Below, one piece after another: positions 9,395 through 17,931 of a DNA stretch of 64,000 nt. The position numbers were made by a program, and so were the translations under genes. Under the pieces are notes generated by a model that worked only from the letters and a program-made list of their open reading frames with translations, was not told the origin of the DNA and did not search any database. The stretch is taken from assembly GCA_900478215.1 (NCBI GenBank), contig LS483478.1:3844001-3908000 (forward strand), given 5' to 3'. Numbering within the stretch: the first letter of the stretch is position 1; every line of letters starts with the position of its first letter. This DNA comes from Salmonella enterica subsp. houtenae serovar Houten (GTDB lineage: Bacteria > Pseudomonadota > Gammaproteobacteria > Enterobacterales > Enterobacteriaceae).

Positions 9395-10945
9395 ATGCCT
9401 GCCTCATGCGAAACTGCGCTCCAGCAGCGTTGCCAGCAAATTGTGACCAGTCCGGTACTCACGCCTGAACAAAAACGCCATTTTCTGGCGCTGGAAGCCG
9501 AAAATGCCCTGCCTTATCCCGCCTTGCCGGAAGATGCCCGCCGGGCGCTGGATGAGGGAGTCATTTGCGATATGTTTGAGGGCCATGCGCCCTTTAAACC
9601 GCGCTACGTGTTGCCCGATTACGCCCGGTTCCTGGCTAACGGTTCACAGTGGCTGGAACTGGAAGGCGCGAAAGATCTGGATGACGCGTTATCCCTACTC
9701 ACCATTCTGTATCATCACGTTCCTTCCGTGACGTCCATGCCGGTTTATCTCGGTCAGCTTGATACGTTGCTGCAACTATATGTTAGAATTCTAACACAAG
9801 ATGAGATCGATATTCGAATAAAACGTTTCTGGCGTTACCTCGACAGAACGCTGCCAGACGCCTTTATGCATGCCAATATTGGCCCTGCCGATACGTCCAT
9901 TACACGGGCGATTTTGCGCGCTGATGCCGAACTAAAGCAGGTGGCGCCTAACCTGACGTTTATCTATGATGGGGACGTCACGCCGGACGATCTGCTGCTG
10001 GAGGTCGCCAAAAACATTTGCGAATGCAGTAAGCCCCATATTTCTAACGGCCCTGTAAATGATAAAATTTTCACAAAAGGCCATTATGGCATCGTCAGTT
10101 GTTATAACTCGCTACCGCTTGCCGGCGGCGGCAGTACGCTGGTACGTCTCAATCTAAAAGCCGTGGCAGAACGCAGTACGTCTGTCGATGACTTCTTTTC
10201 ACGCACGCTACCGCACTACTCCCGACAGCAGATCGCCATCATTAATTCACGATGTGAATTCCTCTATGAAAAGTCACATTTCTTTGAGAATAGCTTTCTT
10301 GTACAGGAAGGTCTGATCGATCCCGAACGTTTTGCGCCGATGTTCGGCATATACGGACTGGCGGAGGCCGTGAACCTGTTGTGTGAAAACGCAGGCCTGG
10401 ATGCCCGGTACGGCAAAAATGAAACCGCGAACGATCTGGGCTACCGCATTAGCGCCTGGCTTGCGGATTTCGTCGAAAATACGCCGGTGAAGTATGGCTG
10501 GAAGCAACGGGCGCTGCTCCATGCCCAGTCAGGCATCAGTTCCGATATCGGTACTACGCCGGGGGCGCGTCTGCCGTATGGCGATGAGCCGGACCCTATC
10601 ACCCATTTGCAAACCGTCGCGCCGCATCACGCCTTTTATCATGCCGGAATCAGCGACATTCTGACGCTGGACGAAACCATCAAGCGTAATCCGCAGGCGC
10701 TGGTCCAGCTTTGTCTTGGCGCGTTCAAAGTCGGGATGCGGGAATTTACCGCCAATGTCAGCGGCAACGATCTGGTGCGCGTCACCGGTTATATGGTGCG
10801 CCTGTCGGATCTGGCGAAATTTCGCGCCGAGGGCTCGCGCACGAATACCACCTGGCTGGGAGAAGACGCCGCACGTAATACCCGCATCCTGGAACGACAG
10901 CCACGCGTAGTCAGCCATGAACAACAGATGCGCTTTAGTCAGTAA
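9395..10945 (+). CDS. yjjI: YjjI, glycyl-radical enzyme of unknown substrate
   Basis: 516 residues. The glycyl-radical loop NDLVRVTGYMVRL is at ~453-465, with RVTGY matching the conserved RVxGY around the radical glycine. A cysteine in HYGIVSCYNSLP (~229-240) is a candidate thiyl-radical residue, which is an inference. It is much shorter than pyruvate formate-lyase (~760 residues) and forms its own family of unknown substrate. The activase gene yjjW overlaps its 3' end by 29 bases. The gene also carries two DeoR operators on its coding DNA (9781 and 10060), so the opposite-strand deoP1 promoter lies within it. A neighbouring deo operon hints at a sugar or nucleoside-derived substrate. Confidence 0.92.
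   Translation: MPASCETALQQRCQQIVTSPVLTPEQKRHFLALEAENALPYPALPEDARRALDEGVICDMFEGHAPFKPRYVLPDYARFLANGSQWLELEGAKDLDDALSLLTILYHHVPSVTSMPVYLGQLDTLLQLYVRILTQDEIDIRIKRFWRYLDRTLPDAFMHANIGPADTSITRAILRADAELKQVAPNLTFIYDGDVTPDDLLLEVAKNICECSKPHISNGPVNDKIFTKGHYGIVSCYNSLPLAGGGSTLVRLNLKAVAERSTSVDDFFSRTLPHYSRQQIAIINSRCEFLYEKSHFFENSFLVQEGLIDPERFAPMFGIYGLAEAVNLLCENAGLDARYGKNETANDLGYRISAWLADFVENTPVKYGWKQRALLHAQSGISSDIGTTPGARLPYGDEPDPITHLQTVAPHHAFYHAGISDILTLDETIKRNPQALVQLCLGAFKVGMREFTANVSGNDLVRVTGYMVRLSDLAKFRAEGSRTNTTWLGEDAARNTRILERQPRVVSHEQQMRFSQ
9781..9796. promoter_or_regulatory. DeoR operator at deoP1 (deoO1), inside yjjI
   Basis: TGTTAGAATTCTAACA is a perfect 16-base palindrome, the consensus DeoR operator. 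It starts exactly 599 bases from the start of the deoP2 operator at 9182, the same spacing known between deoO1 and deoO2 in E. coli. It lies within the yjjI reading frame, encoding YVRILTQD. Confidence 0.92.
10060..10075. promoter_or_regulatory. Possible third DeoR operator (deoOE), inside yjjI
   Basis: TGATAAAATTTTCACA resembles the DeoR operator (12 of 16 positions) and begins 279 bases beyond deoO1. A third upstream operator that strengthens repression by looping is known in E. coli deo. The match is imperfect, so the call rests on both position and sequence. Confidence 0.55.
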
Positions 10946-11780
10946 GATCATTGCGTTTTCCTGCGTCGATGGGCCAGGCAGCCGCCTGGCATTATTCTTA
11001 CAGGGTTGCAATTTGCGCTGCAAGAATTGCCATAACCCGTGGACGATGGGACGTTGTAACGACTGCGGGGAATGCGTATCGCAGTGTCCGCACCACGCCC
11101 TCAACATTGATGGCGGGAAAGTGGTATGGCGGTCGAACGTCTGCGAGCAGTGCGATACCTGCCTGAAAATATGCCCACAGCAGGCGACGCCAATGGCACA
11201 AACCATGAGCGTTGACGATGTGCTGCGTCATATTCGTCAAGCATCGCTGTTTATTGAAGGTATTACCGTCAGCGGCGGAGAAGCGACCACGCAATTACCC
11301 TTTATTGTGGCGCTGTTCACGGCGATCAAAGCCGATCCGCAGTTACAACGGCTGACCTGTCTGGTGGACAGTAATGGTCAGTTAAGCGAGACCGGCTGGC
11401 AAAAACTACTGCCGGTTTGCGACGGCGTAATGCTCGATCTGAAAGCCTGGAAGAGCGAGTGTCATCGCCGTCTGACCGGGCGTGATAACGCGCGTATTAA
11501 GCACAGTATCCGCTTTCTTGCCGCGCGGGGAAAACTGGCGGAGCTGCGGTTGCTGGTTATTCCCGGTCAGGTGGATTATGCGGCGCATATCGATTCACTG
11601 GCGGCGTTTATTACTTCGTTGGGCGAGGTTCCGGTACGCCTGAATGCCTTTCATGCGCATGGCGTCTATGGCGAAGCGAAAGACTGGCCAGGCGCGACGC
11701 CGCAAGAGGTGGAGCGACTGGCTGACGGATTGCGCGCGCGTGGGGTGACGAAGCTGATTTTGCCGACGTTATATTTGTAA
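10917..11780 (+). CDS. yjjW: YjjW, radical-SAM activase for YjjI
   Basis: 287 residues. The radical-SAM cluster motif CNLRCKNC (CxxxCxxC) is at ~31-38. It is followed by an inserted pair of 4Fe-4S ferredoxin motifs, CNDCGECVSQCP (~47-58) and CEQCDTCLKICP (~77-88). This is the layout of glycyl-radical enzyme activases such as those for glycerol or choline TMA-lyase type enzymes. It should abstract hydrogen from the glycine of YjjI using S-adenosylmethionine under anaerobic conditions. The start overlaps the yjjI end, so translation is probably coupled. Confidence 0.93.
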   Translation: MNNRCALVSKIIAFSCVDGPGSRLALFLQGCNLRCKNCHNPWTMGRCNDCGECVSQCPHHALNIDGGKVVWRSNVCEQCDTCLKICPQQATPMAQTMSVDDVLRHIRQASLFIEGITVSGGEATTQLPFIVALFTAIKADPQLQRLTCLVDSNGQLSETGWQKLLPVCDGVMLDLKAWKSECHRRLTGRDNARIKHSIRFLAARGKLAELRLLVIPGQVDYAAHIDSLAAFITSLGEVPVRLNAFHAHGVYGEAKDWPGATPQEVERLADGLRARGVTKLILPTLYL

Positions 11781-11789
11781 GCGTCACTT

Positions 11790-11818
11790 GCCGGATGGCG
11801 GCTGCGCCTTATCCGGCC
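11790..11818. repeat. REP unit between yjjW and yjjV
   Basis: GCCGGATGGCGGC...GCCTTATCCGGCC is a standard REP palindrome in the 48-base gap between convergent yjjW and yjjV. It probably serves as a 3' end structure for both. Confidence 0.85.
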
Positions 11819-11828
11819 AGCGATGCCA

Positions 11829-12602
11829 TCAGAGCCGAAACAAGGTAATGGTATTGCGATACAGCGCGTCGGCTATCACCTCTGCGGACTCCGGGCGTAA
11901 TTCGCAAAGCACATCAAATACACGCGCCGCCTGCTCCGGGCGATTCGGCTGCCCCTGAAAACCTTTTAGCGGCATATCCGGCGCATCGGTCTCCAGCAAC
12001 AGCGCGTCCAGCGGCAACCGCGCCATGACATCACGGGTTTTACTGGCGCGCGGGTAGGTGATGGTACCGCCGACGCCGATTTTATAGCCCAGTCGCACAA
12101 AACGTTCCGCCTGTTGCAGACTGCCGGCAAAACCATGCACCACGCCGGTTCGCGGCAGATCCTGGCGCTTTAAGCGCATCGCCAGTTTGTCATGCGTGCG
12201 CCGCGAATGCAGGATGACCGGTAGATCGTAGCGCTTTGCCAATTGCAGTTGCGTGTCTAAAAACCGCTCTTGCCTGGCGAACTGCGGATCGTCGCGATAA
12301 AGATCGAGACCGATCTCGCCTACCGCCACGACGTTCTGTTGTTGCGCCAGCGCCTGTTGCAGCTTATCAGGATCGTCATCGGCATGACGCTCAATCACAA
12401 TAGGGTGCAATCCCAGCGCGGCATAAAGCGACGGGAAACGCGCCGCCAGCGCCAGCACGCGGGGAAAGTGAGCCGCCTCGGTCGCCGGTACGATTATTTT
12501 TTCAACCCCGGCATCACAGGCACGCTGAATGCTGGCGCGCTCATCGCCAGTAAAGGGCGGGAAATCAAAATGGCAGTGTGTATCGATAAAGCGCCAGCTC
12601 AT
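11829..12602 (-). CDS. yjjV: YjjV, TatD-family metal-dependent hydrolase
   Basis: 257 residues. The metal-binding DTHCHFDF is at residues 7-14. GEIGLDLYRD (~94-103), VILHSRR (~129-135), HGFAG (~151-155) and LETDAPDMP (~200-208) are the TatD-family metal-ligand motifs. TatD relatives act as DNases or deaminase-like hydrolases; the substrate of YjjV is not settled here. The start codon overlaps the yjjU stop by 4 bases (ATGA), so the two are translationally coupled. Confidence 0.93.
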   Translation of the reverse strand: MSWRFIDTHCHFDFPPFTGDERASIQRACDAGVEKIIVPATEAAHFPRVLALAARFPSLYAALGLHPIVIERHADDDPDKLQQALAQQQNVVAVGEIGLDLYRDDPQFARQERFLDTQLQLAKRYDLPVILHSRRTHDKLAMRLKRQDLPRTGVVHGFAGSLQQAERFVRLGYKIGVGGTITYPRASKTRDVMARLPLDALLLETDAPDMPLKGFQGQPNRPEQAARVFDVLCELRPESAEVIADALYRNTITLFRL

Positions 12603-13672
12603 GCCAGATCCTCGCCGGTAAAAGTCGTGTCGTTTGCCTGCGGCGCATTAATCACTTCCGATACATGCGTATCGTTAGCCACCGGCGCCGCAGGCACGAC
12701 CACCGTTTCCGGAACGGCAATCCGCGACGTATGGCGCAACAGCGGCGGCGTTGCGGCAAGCAATTTACCGACGGTGGCAAGGAAATAGCGTCCGCATAAT
12801 CGCCCGATTTTGTAATCCTCACGCAGCGCCGGGATACGGCTGCCCAGCGCCATGCTGTGCAGCGGTTTCGGCGGATAAATTTCAATAATTCTCAACTTAC
12901 CCGGCGGCTTTTCAATAAACTGTTGGATCGCACTGTAGGTCATTTCATGATGCTGCACCAGATTGACCAACGGCTGCAGACTGCTCTCCCCCAGCCAGCG
13001 CTCCATACGCTTAAACCACTGCGGCGTGTAATACATTTGCGAGGGTACGGTGCGGATCACCACAATGGTTTTCGCCCCCCGTTTTGCCGCTTCCTGAACC
13101 GGAATGGCGTCGCTAATGCCACCGTCCAGATAATTGATGCCCTCTAACGCAACGCCGGTACGGTAGAAACCCGGTATGGCGCTAGAGGCGCGAATGATAT
13201 CAAGCCAGTTTTGTTTTGTCGGCGAGAAATAGCCCGGCGTGTAATCATCCCCCCGGCAGGCGCACATATAAAAGGATTTTCCGCTATCGAACAGACGCGC
13301 TGCGGTATCCATCTGCAGCGGCATCCGGGCAGCGGTGGATTCCACCAGCCAGTCGAGGTCGATAAGGTTTCCTCCGCGCACAAATCGCAGCGGATCAAAA
13401 AATTCGCGCCTGGTGGTATAGCGCATAATGACTTTACGCCCGTAGCCGGGCTGGTTGCAGAGATACGCCGAGAGATTTTGCGCACCGGCTGATGTGCCGA
13501 AGTAGAGATGGAAAGGATTAAACTGCGCACGCATAAACTCATCCAGCACGCCTGCGGTAAAGATGCCCCGCTGCCCCCCACCCTCGCAGACCAGCGCCAT
13601 ACGACCTGGCCGGAACGGTGTTAATGATAACGGCGCAATATTGCCGAGCGTAACCGGTATTCGCTGGCCCAC
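12599..13672 (-). CDS. yjjU: YjjU, patatin-like phospholipase
   Basis: 357 residues from GTG 13672 (GQRIPVTLGNIAPLSL). An ATG 13 codons upstream would add a lysine-rich tail not typical of the family. The patatin motifs are complete: oxyanion loop CEGGGQRGIFTAG (~28-40), nucleophile elbow FGTSAGAQN (~56-64, serine in GTSAG) and the dyad Asp in YLDGGISDAIP (~179-189). It is predicted to be a lipid acyl hydrolase. The 3' end overlaps yjjV by 4 bases. Confidence 0.93.
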   Translation of the reverse strand: MGQRIPVTLGNIAPLSLTPFRPGRMALVCEGGGQRGIFTAGVLDEFMRAQFNPFHLYFGTSAGAQNLSAYLCNQPGYGRKVIMRYTTRREFFDPLRFVRGGNLIDLDWLVESTAARMPLQMDTAARLFDSGKSFYMCACRGDDYTPGYFSPTKQNWLDIIRASSAIPGFYRTGVALEGINYLDGGISDAIPVQEAAKRGAKTIVVIRTVPSQMYYTPQWFKRMERWLGESSLQPLVNLVQHHEMTYSAIQQFIEKPPGKLRIIEIYPPKPLHSMALGSRIPALREDYKIGRLCGRYFLATVGKLLAATPPLLRHTSRIAVPETVVVPAAPVANDTHVSEVINAPQANDTTFTGEDLA

Positions 13673-13740
13673 CTCTGCCTTCCTGTTTTTCATTTTTTTC
13701 CAGGATGACAAGGTAACGCAAAACGTTGGCGGCTAAAACC

Positions 13741-13767
13741 GTAAAAGCCAGTCCGCTGGACTGGCTT
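13741..13767 (-). terminator. Rho-independent terminator after ytjA
   Basis: A perfect 10-bp stem, AAGCCAGTCC with loop AGC and GGACTGGCTT, is followed on the minus strand by TTTTAC. It lies about 30 bases past the ytjA stop and just upstream of yjjU. Confidence 0.85.
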
Positions 13768-13795
13768 GGTAGCAATATATCTTTACAGATACCTG

Positions 13796-13957
13796 CTAGG
13801 GTCGTTTACGGCCCATGAACAGGCTGACCAGAAAGAGTACGATCCCGACGACGAAGACGATTTTCGCCGCGCCGGCAGCCGTACCCGCCAGTCCACCAAA
13901 ACCCAATGCGGCGGCAATTAACGCGATAACCAGAAATATAATGCCCCAACGAAACAT
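13796..13957 (-). CDS. ytjA: YtjA, small two-helix membrane protein
   Basis: 53 residues beginning [20 protein letters not shown] and ending FMGRKRP. Two hydrophobic helices (residues ~4-23 and ~32-48) are joined by a Gly/Ala-rich loop, [12 protein letters not shown]. The family is DUF1328 (UPF0391), small stress-linked inner-membrane proteins of unknown role. The start is ATG at 13955-13957 after AGGAGAGGCTT. A good terminator follows. It is downstream of osmY on the same strand. Confidence 0.93.
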
Positions 13958-14048
13958 AAGCCTCTCCTTTACCATAGTTAATGTCGACCGCTAAATATGA
14001 GCGCTCAGGCTACTCATTCGCGATATTTTTAGTGTGGTGCACATTACG

Positions 14049-14070
14049 CCTCCCGACAAACGTCGGGAGG
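14049..14070 (-). terminator. Strong hairpin after osmY
   Basis: Perfect 9-bp stem CCTCCCGAC/GTCGGGAGG with a 4-base loop, 16 bases past the osmY stop. No clear U-run follows on the minus strand (CGTAATGTG). It may be a processed or stabilising 3' end rather than a classical terminator. Confidence 0.55.
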
Positions 14071-14085
14071 ACGAATTACGACGAA

Positions 14086-14703
14086 TTACTGAACTTTCAG
14101 ATCGTTTTTAACACTTTTTACGCCATCAACGGCTTTCGCGATGCTTTCAGCGCGGTCGCTTTGTTCCTGAGTTTCAACGGTACCGGAGAGCTGTACGACG
14201 CCATCGGTCGTTTCTACTTTCACTTTACGGGAAGGGACGAGATCGTCCGCCAGCAGCTTAGCTTTGACTTCACTGGTGGTGGCCGTATCGCCGGCATAGC
14301 CTTTCACGGAACCTTCTTTATTGTCGCGAACGTGAAGTTTGTCGCTAACGGAGGTCACGCCTTCTACGCCTTTCGCCACTTTCACGGCGGCTTCAGCCTG
14401 CGCCTGGCTTTCCACAAAGCCGCTCAGAGTGACGACTTTCTTATTGGTTTCGACAGAAATATCGGTACTTTTAATATTGTCATGGTCTACCAGCGCAGCT
14501 TTTACTTTCGCGGTGATAGCGCTGTCATCCATGAAGTTACCGACTTTATTCATAGAGCTATCGACTTTTTGCCCCGCGGTTTCGGTTCCGCTTTGCGCCT
14601 TGTCCGTTGTTGCGTTTTCTGCAAAGGCAGAACCTGTCGCAACAGCAGAGGTCAACATTACGGCCAGCAGAGTTTTAGAAATCTTCAGTCTTGTCATAGT
14701 CAT
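14086..14703 (-). CDS. osmY: OsmY, periplasmic osmotic/stationary-phase protein with two BON domains
   Basis: 205 residues. The signal peptide MTMTRLKISKTLLAVMLTSA runs to the cleavage site GSAFA-ENA. Two BON domains follow: ~60-123 (DDSAITAKVKAALVDHDNI ... SVSDKLHV) and ~138-203 (TTSEVKAKLLADDLVP ... SVKNDLKV). BON domains bind phospholipid surfaces; OsmY is a sigmaS-dependent periplasmic chaperone-like protein. The promoter is far upstream (see 14948-14985), leaving a leader of about 240 bases. Confidence 0.97.
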   Translation of the reverse strand: MTMTRLKISKTLLAVMLTSAVATGSAFAENATTDKAQSGTETAGQKVDSSMNKVGNFMDDSAITAKVKAALVDHDNIKSTDISVETNKKVVTLSGFVESQAQAEAAVKVAKGVEGVTSVSDKLHVRDNKEGSVKGYAGDTATTSEVKAKLLADDLVPSRKVKVETTDGVVQLSGTVETQEQSDRAESIAKAVDGVKSVKNDLKVQ

Positions 14704-14947
14704 CGATTTTGTCCTGTATAGTTTGCTCGTAATTTGAGCTCAGGCAACACGAGGTTGCATTGCTGAATGCGGTGAAACTCACCGGTTTCTGAAGTCAATG
14801 ACTGGCATCACATTCGTGAATTTGTAACGACGCGTCGCCTGCCATCCTTCCGTTTCAGTTATTAATATCGTGACTGAAACAAATCTCAGCTTTAAGCTCT
14901 CATATTCACGCATTGAACAGGGATTAAAGCCGACATTTATGTCATCA

Positions 14948-14985
14948 CTTTGTTAAATATAGATCACAATTTTAAAATCGCTTGT
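14948..14985 (-). promoter_or_regulatory. osmY promoter (sigmaS type)
   Basis: On the minus strand the segment contains TTGTGATCTATATTTAACAAAG. CTATATT (14956-14962) is the -10, of the form preferred by sigmaS. The same segment is known as the osmY promoter in E. coli, with transcription beginning roughly 240 bases before the ATG. The overlapping GTGAT...GTGAT stretch fits CRP control. Confidence 0.75.
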
Positions 14986-15074
14986 CGGTGCGTATAAAAA
15001 ATAGGCAGATCAGAGAAAAAACGCGGGATTTAAGAACATTCCGTAAGCGGTTAAAAAGGCAGGGAAAGTACGAA

Positions 15075-15094
15075 GGCGCGGCGGATGCCGCGCC
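15075..15094 (-). terminator. Probable prfC terminator hairpin
   Basis: 8-bp GC-only stem GGCGCGGC/GCCGCGCC with a 4-base loop, ten bases past the prfC stop. The U-run after it is weak (TTCGTACTTT). Confidence 0.55.
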
Positions 15095-15104
15095 CGGAAA
15101 GGGA

Positions 15105-16694
15105 TCAGTGTTCGCGCGTTTTACGGAACTGAACGTCGGGGTAACGTTCCTGGGTCAGGTTCAGGTTAACCATCGTTGGGGCGATATAGGTGAGGTTGTC
15201 GCCGCCATCCAGCGCCAGTTGCGTTTCATTCTTACGCTTAAACTCTTCGAATTTCTTCGCATCGGCGCTTTCAACCCAGCGCGCCGTCGCCACGTTGACG
15301 GATTCATAAATCGCCTCAACGTTGTATTCGCTCTTCAGACGCGCGACAACAACATCAAACTGCAGAACGCCCACGGCGCCGACAATCAGATCGTTGTTGG
15401 AGATAGGACGGAATACCTGCACCGCCCCCTCTTCAGAAAGCTGCACCAGCCCTTTCAGTAGCTGCTTCTGCTTCAGCGGATCTTTCAGGCGAATACGACG
15501 GAACAGTTCCGGCGCAAAGTTCGGAATACCGGTAAACTTCATCATCTCGCCCTGGGTGAAGGTATCGCCGATCTGAATGGTGCCGTGGTTATGCAGACCC
15601 AAAATATCACCCGGGTACGCTTCTTCAACGTGCGAACGGTCGCCCGCCATAAAAGTTAACGCGTCGGAAATCACCACATCTTTACCGGTACGGACCTGGC
15701 GTAGCTTCATGCCCTTCTCATACTTACCGGATACCACGCGCATAAACGCCACGCGGTCGCGGTGTTTCGGGTCCATATTGGCCTGAATTTTAAAGACAAA
15801 ACCGGTGAACTTCTCTTCCGAGGCTTCCACCGTACGGGTATCGGTTTGACGCGGCATCGGCGCGGGCGCCCACGCCACTAAACCATCCAGCATATGGTCA
15901 ACGCCAAAGTTACCGAGCGCAGTACCGAAAAATACCGGGGTAATTTCGCCCGCCAGGAACAGCTCTTCATCAAACTCGTTAGACGCGCCCTGCACCAGCT
16001 CCAGCTCATCGCGCAGTTGCTGCGCCAGATCTTCACCCACGGCGGCATCCAGATCCGGGTTATTCAGCCCTTTAACGACGCGCACTTCCTGAATGGTGTG
16101 GCCCTTACCGGTCTGATACAGATAAGTCTCATCTTTATAAAGGTGATAAACGCCCTTGAACAGCTTACCGCAGCCAATCGGCCAGGTGATCGGCGCGCAG
16201 CCGATTTTCAGCTCGTTTTCCACTTCATCCAGCAGCTCCATCGGGTCGCGGATGTCACGGTCGAGTTTGTTCATAAAGGTCAGGATCGGCGTATCACGCA
16301 GACGGGTGACTTCCATCAGCTTACGGGTACGGTCTTCTACGCCTTTCGCGGCGTCGATAACCATCAGACAACAGTCTACCGCCGTCAGAGTACGGTAAGT
16401 ATCTTCAGAAAAGTCTTCGTGCCCTGGGGTATCCAGCAGGTTCACCAGGCAATCGTGATACGGGAACTGCATCACGGAGGTGGTAATGGAGATACCACGC
16501 TGTTTTTCCATCTCCATCCAGTCAGATTTCGCATGTTGGCTGGAACCACGGCCTTTTACCGTACCGGCGGTCTGAATCGCCTGTCCGAACAGCAACACTT
16601 TTTCGGTAATAGTGGTTTTACCGGCGTCCGGGTGAGAAATGATGGCAAACGTGCGGCGTTTGGCCACCTCTTGCAAATAAGGAGACAACGTCAT
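15105..16694 (-). CDS. prfC: Peptide chain release factor 3 (PrfC)
   Basis: 529 residues from ATG 16694 (MTLSPYLQEVAKRR); an ATG two codons earlier at 16700 is also possible. A translational GTPase, RF3 recycles RF1/RF2 from the ribosome after peptide release. Seen: G1 SHPDAGKTT (~20-28), switch I region RGISITTSVMQ, G3 DTPGHEDF (~88-95) and G4 NKLD (~142-145). Domains II and III are complete to the C-terminus. Alone on its transcript. Confidence 0.98.
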   Translation of the reverse strand: MTLSPYLQEVAKRRTFAIISHPDAGKTTITEKVLLFGQAIQTAGTVKGRGSSQHAKSDWMEMEKQRGISITTSVMQFPYHDCLVNLLDTPGHEDFSEDTYRTLTAVDCCLMVIDAAKGVEDRTRKLMEVTRLRDTPILTFMNKLDRDIRDPMELLDEVENELKIGCAPITWPIGCGKLFKGVYHLYKDETYLYQTGKGHTIQEVRVVKGLNNPDLDAAVGEDLAQQLRDELELVQGASNEFDEELFLAGEITPVFFGTALGNFGVDHMLDGLVAWAPAPMPRQTDTRTVEASEEKFTGFVFKIQANMDPKHRDRVAFMRVVSGKYEKGMKLRQVRTGKDVVISDALTFMAGDRSHVEEAYPGDILGLHNHGTIQIGDTFTQGEMMKFTGIPNFAPELFRRIRLKDPLKQKQLLKGLVQLSEEGAVQVFRPISNNDLIVGAVGVLQFDVVVARLKSEYNVEAIYESVNVATARWVESADAKKFEEFKRKNETQLALDGGDNLTYIAPTMVNLNLTQERYPDVQFRKTREH

Positions 16695-16785
16695 AGTCAA
16701 ATCTTCTTGAGTAAGCGCGGCGTTTGACCACGCATGTTGAATACGAAAAATGCGGCTATTTTACCCATCAACCTGGGGGAGGCAA

Positions 16786-17466
16786 TCAGTGTTTACACAG
16801 GAGTCGCTCCAGTTCGCTTAATGACGCCACCGTCCAGGTTGGATGAATACCCGCGGGTTGCTCGCGATGATGCGCGTTGAGCCAGCAGGTCGACAGCCCG
16901 GCGTTAATGCCGCCAAGAATATCGGATTCCGCAGTATCGCCAACCATTAATACGCGCGAGCGGTCAGGATTCCCCGCCTGCTCCAGGGCGTAGTTAAAGA
17001 TTTTCGGATCGGGCTTTGCGACGCCAACCTGCTCGGAAATCACCAGCAGATCGAAATAGTCGCGCAGGCCGGTGCGTTCCAGACGAATTTGTTGTAGCGC
17101 GGTAAAACCGTTAGTAATGATACCTATTTTAGCCTGTCCGCGAATCGCATCAAGCAACGAAACGGCGCCCGGCAAAGGAGAACAGATCTCCGCCATCGCA
17201 GTAATAAAAGCGTCATTCAGCAGCCCAGGCGCAACGTTTAGCCGTTCAGCCCAACTTTGAAAGCGCGCATGTTGCAATTGTAATGAGGTGATCGCGCCGT
17301 TCTGATAATCCACCCATAGCGGCTTATTCACGGCCTGGTAATCCTGGAAATCCTCAGCGGTAAAGGTGACGCTATAGTCAAGGAACATCCGCTGTAAGCC
17401 GGTGAAAGAATCAAACGTAAACAGCGTTTCATCGGCATCAAAGAAAATCCAGTCCCACTTCATCAT
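16786..17466 (-). CDS. yjjG: YjjG, HAD-family nucleotidase (house-cleaning)
   Basis: 226 residues (225 if started at the second ATG, 17463). The HAD motif I DADETLFTF starts at residue ~10; motif II ITNG is at ~110-113; motif III/IV region VAKPDPKIF and GDTAESDILGG are also present. The family dephosphorylates (non-canonical) pyrimidine nucleoside monophosphates such as 5-fluoro- and other modified dUMP forms. Start 15 bases from rimI's end on the same strand; likely one operon holD-rimI-yjjG. Confidence 0.95.
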   Translation of the reverse strand: MMKWDWIFFDADETLFTFDSFTGLQRMFLDYSVTFTAEDFQDYQAVNKPLWVDYQNGAITSLQLQHARFQSWAERLNVAPGLLNDAFITAMAEICSPLPGAVSLLDAIRGQAKIGIITNGFTALQQIRLERTGLRDYFDLLVISEQVGVAKPDPKIFNYALEQAGNPDRSRVLMVGDTAESDILGGINAGLSTCWLNAHHREQPAGIHPTWTVASLSELERLLCKH

Positions 17467-17481
17467 TCCACTTTGCCTCTT

Positions 17482-17931
17482 TTATGACATGCTTATCGGT
17501 AACGCCATGATGATGGCATCCTCGTGCCCTTGTGCCGTAGGATAATAATTGCGGCGAATCGTCGCCTCGTTAAACCCCAGACTTTCATACAGCGCGATGG
17601 CGGCAGCGTTAGAGGCGCGTACCTCCAGCCATAGCGTTACAACGCCGCGCTTTTCCAGCGCATCAATCAGATGCGCAAGCAGCATACGCCCCAGCCCCTG
17701 ACGCTGAAAATCCGGATCGACGGCAATATTGAACAGCGTCGCTTCATCCAGCACCACCTGTGTAATAGCAAACGCGGCCATTCTGCCATCAGCGGTCAGT
17801 TGAAAGTTGAGATACCGTTCGCCCTGGTTGCCGAAAAACGTTTTTTCACTCCACGGAAACGCATGAGCGCGTTGTTCAATCTGCCAGGCGGCGGGGAGAT
17901 CATTCGTGCTGAGGATAGATATCGTGTTCAT
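17482..17931 (-). CDS. rimI: RimI, N-alpha-acetyltransferase of ribosomal protein bS18
   Basis: 149 residues from ATG 17931 (MNTISILSTNDLPAAW). A longer frame to 17988 exists but would run further into holD. A GNAT acetyltransferase, with the acetyl-CoA loop VDPDFQRQGLGRMLL (~72-86, R/QxxGxG/A motif) and the terminal ALYESLGFNEATIRRNYY segment containing the catalytic Tyr. Overlaps the holD 3' end by 32 bases, a conserved enteric arrangement. Confidence 0.96.
   Translation of the reverse strand: MNTISILSTNDLPAAWQIEQRAHAFPWSEKTFFGNQGERYLNFQLTADGRMAAFAITQVVLDEATLFNIAVDPDFQRQGLGRMLLAHLIDALEKRGVVTLWLEVRASNAAAIALYESLGFNEATIRRNYYPTAQGHEDAIIMALPISMS

Larger units (their letters stand above)
14704..15104. 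other. 401-base gap osmY-prfC: leader and promoter
   Basis: No gene is seen. It holds the long osmY 5' leader (14704 to ~14948), the osmY promoter and, next to prfC, a GC-rich hairpin (GGCGCGGC/GCCGCGCC, 15075-15094). On the minus strand that hairpin is followed by TTCGTACTTT and may end the prfC transcript. Confidence 0.7.

Noticed and set aside
10529..11206. 225-codon minus-strand frame over yjjI and yjjW
   Set aside because: Antisense across two real genes, with His/Arg/Gln-rich shadow composition.
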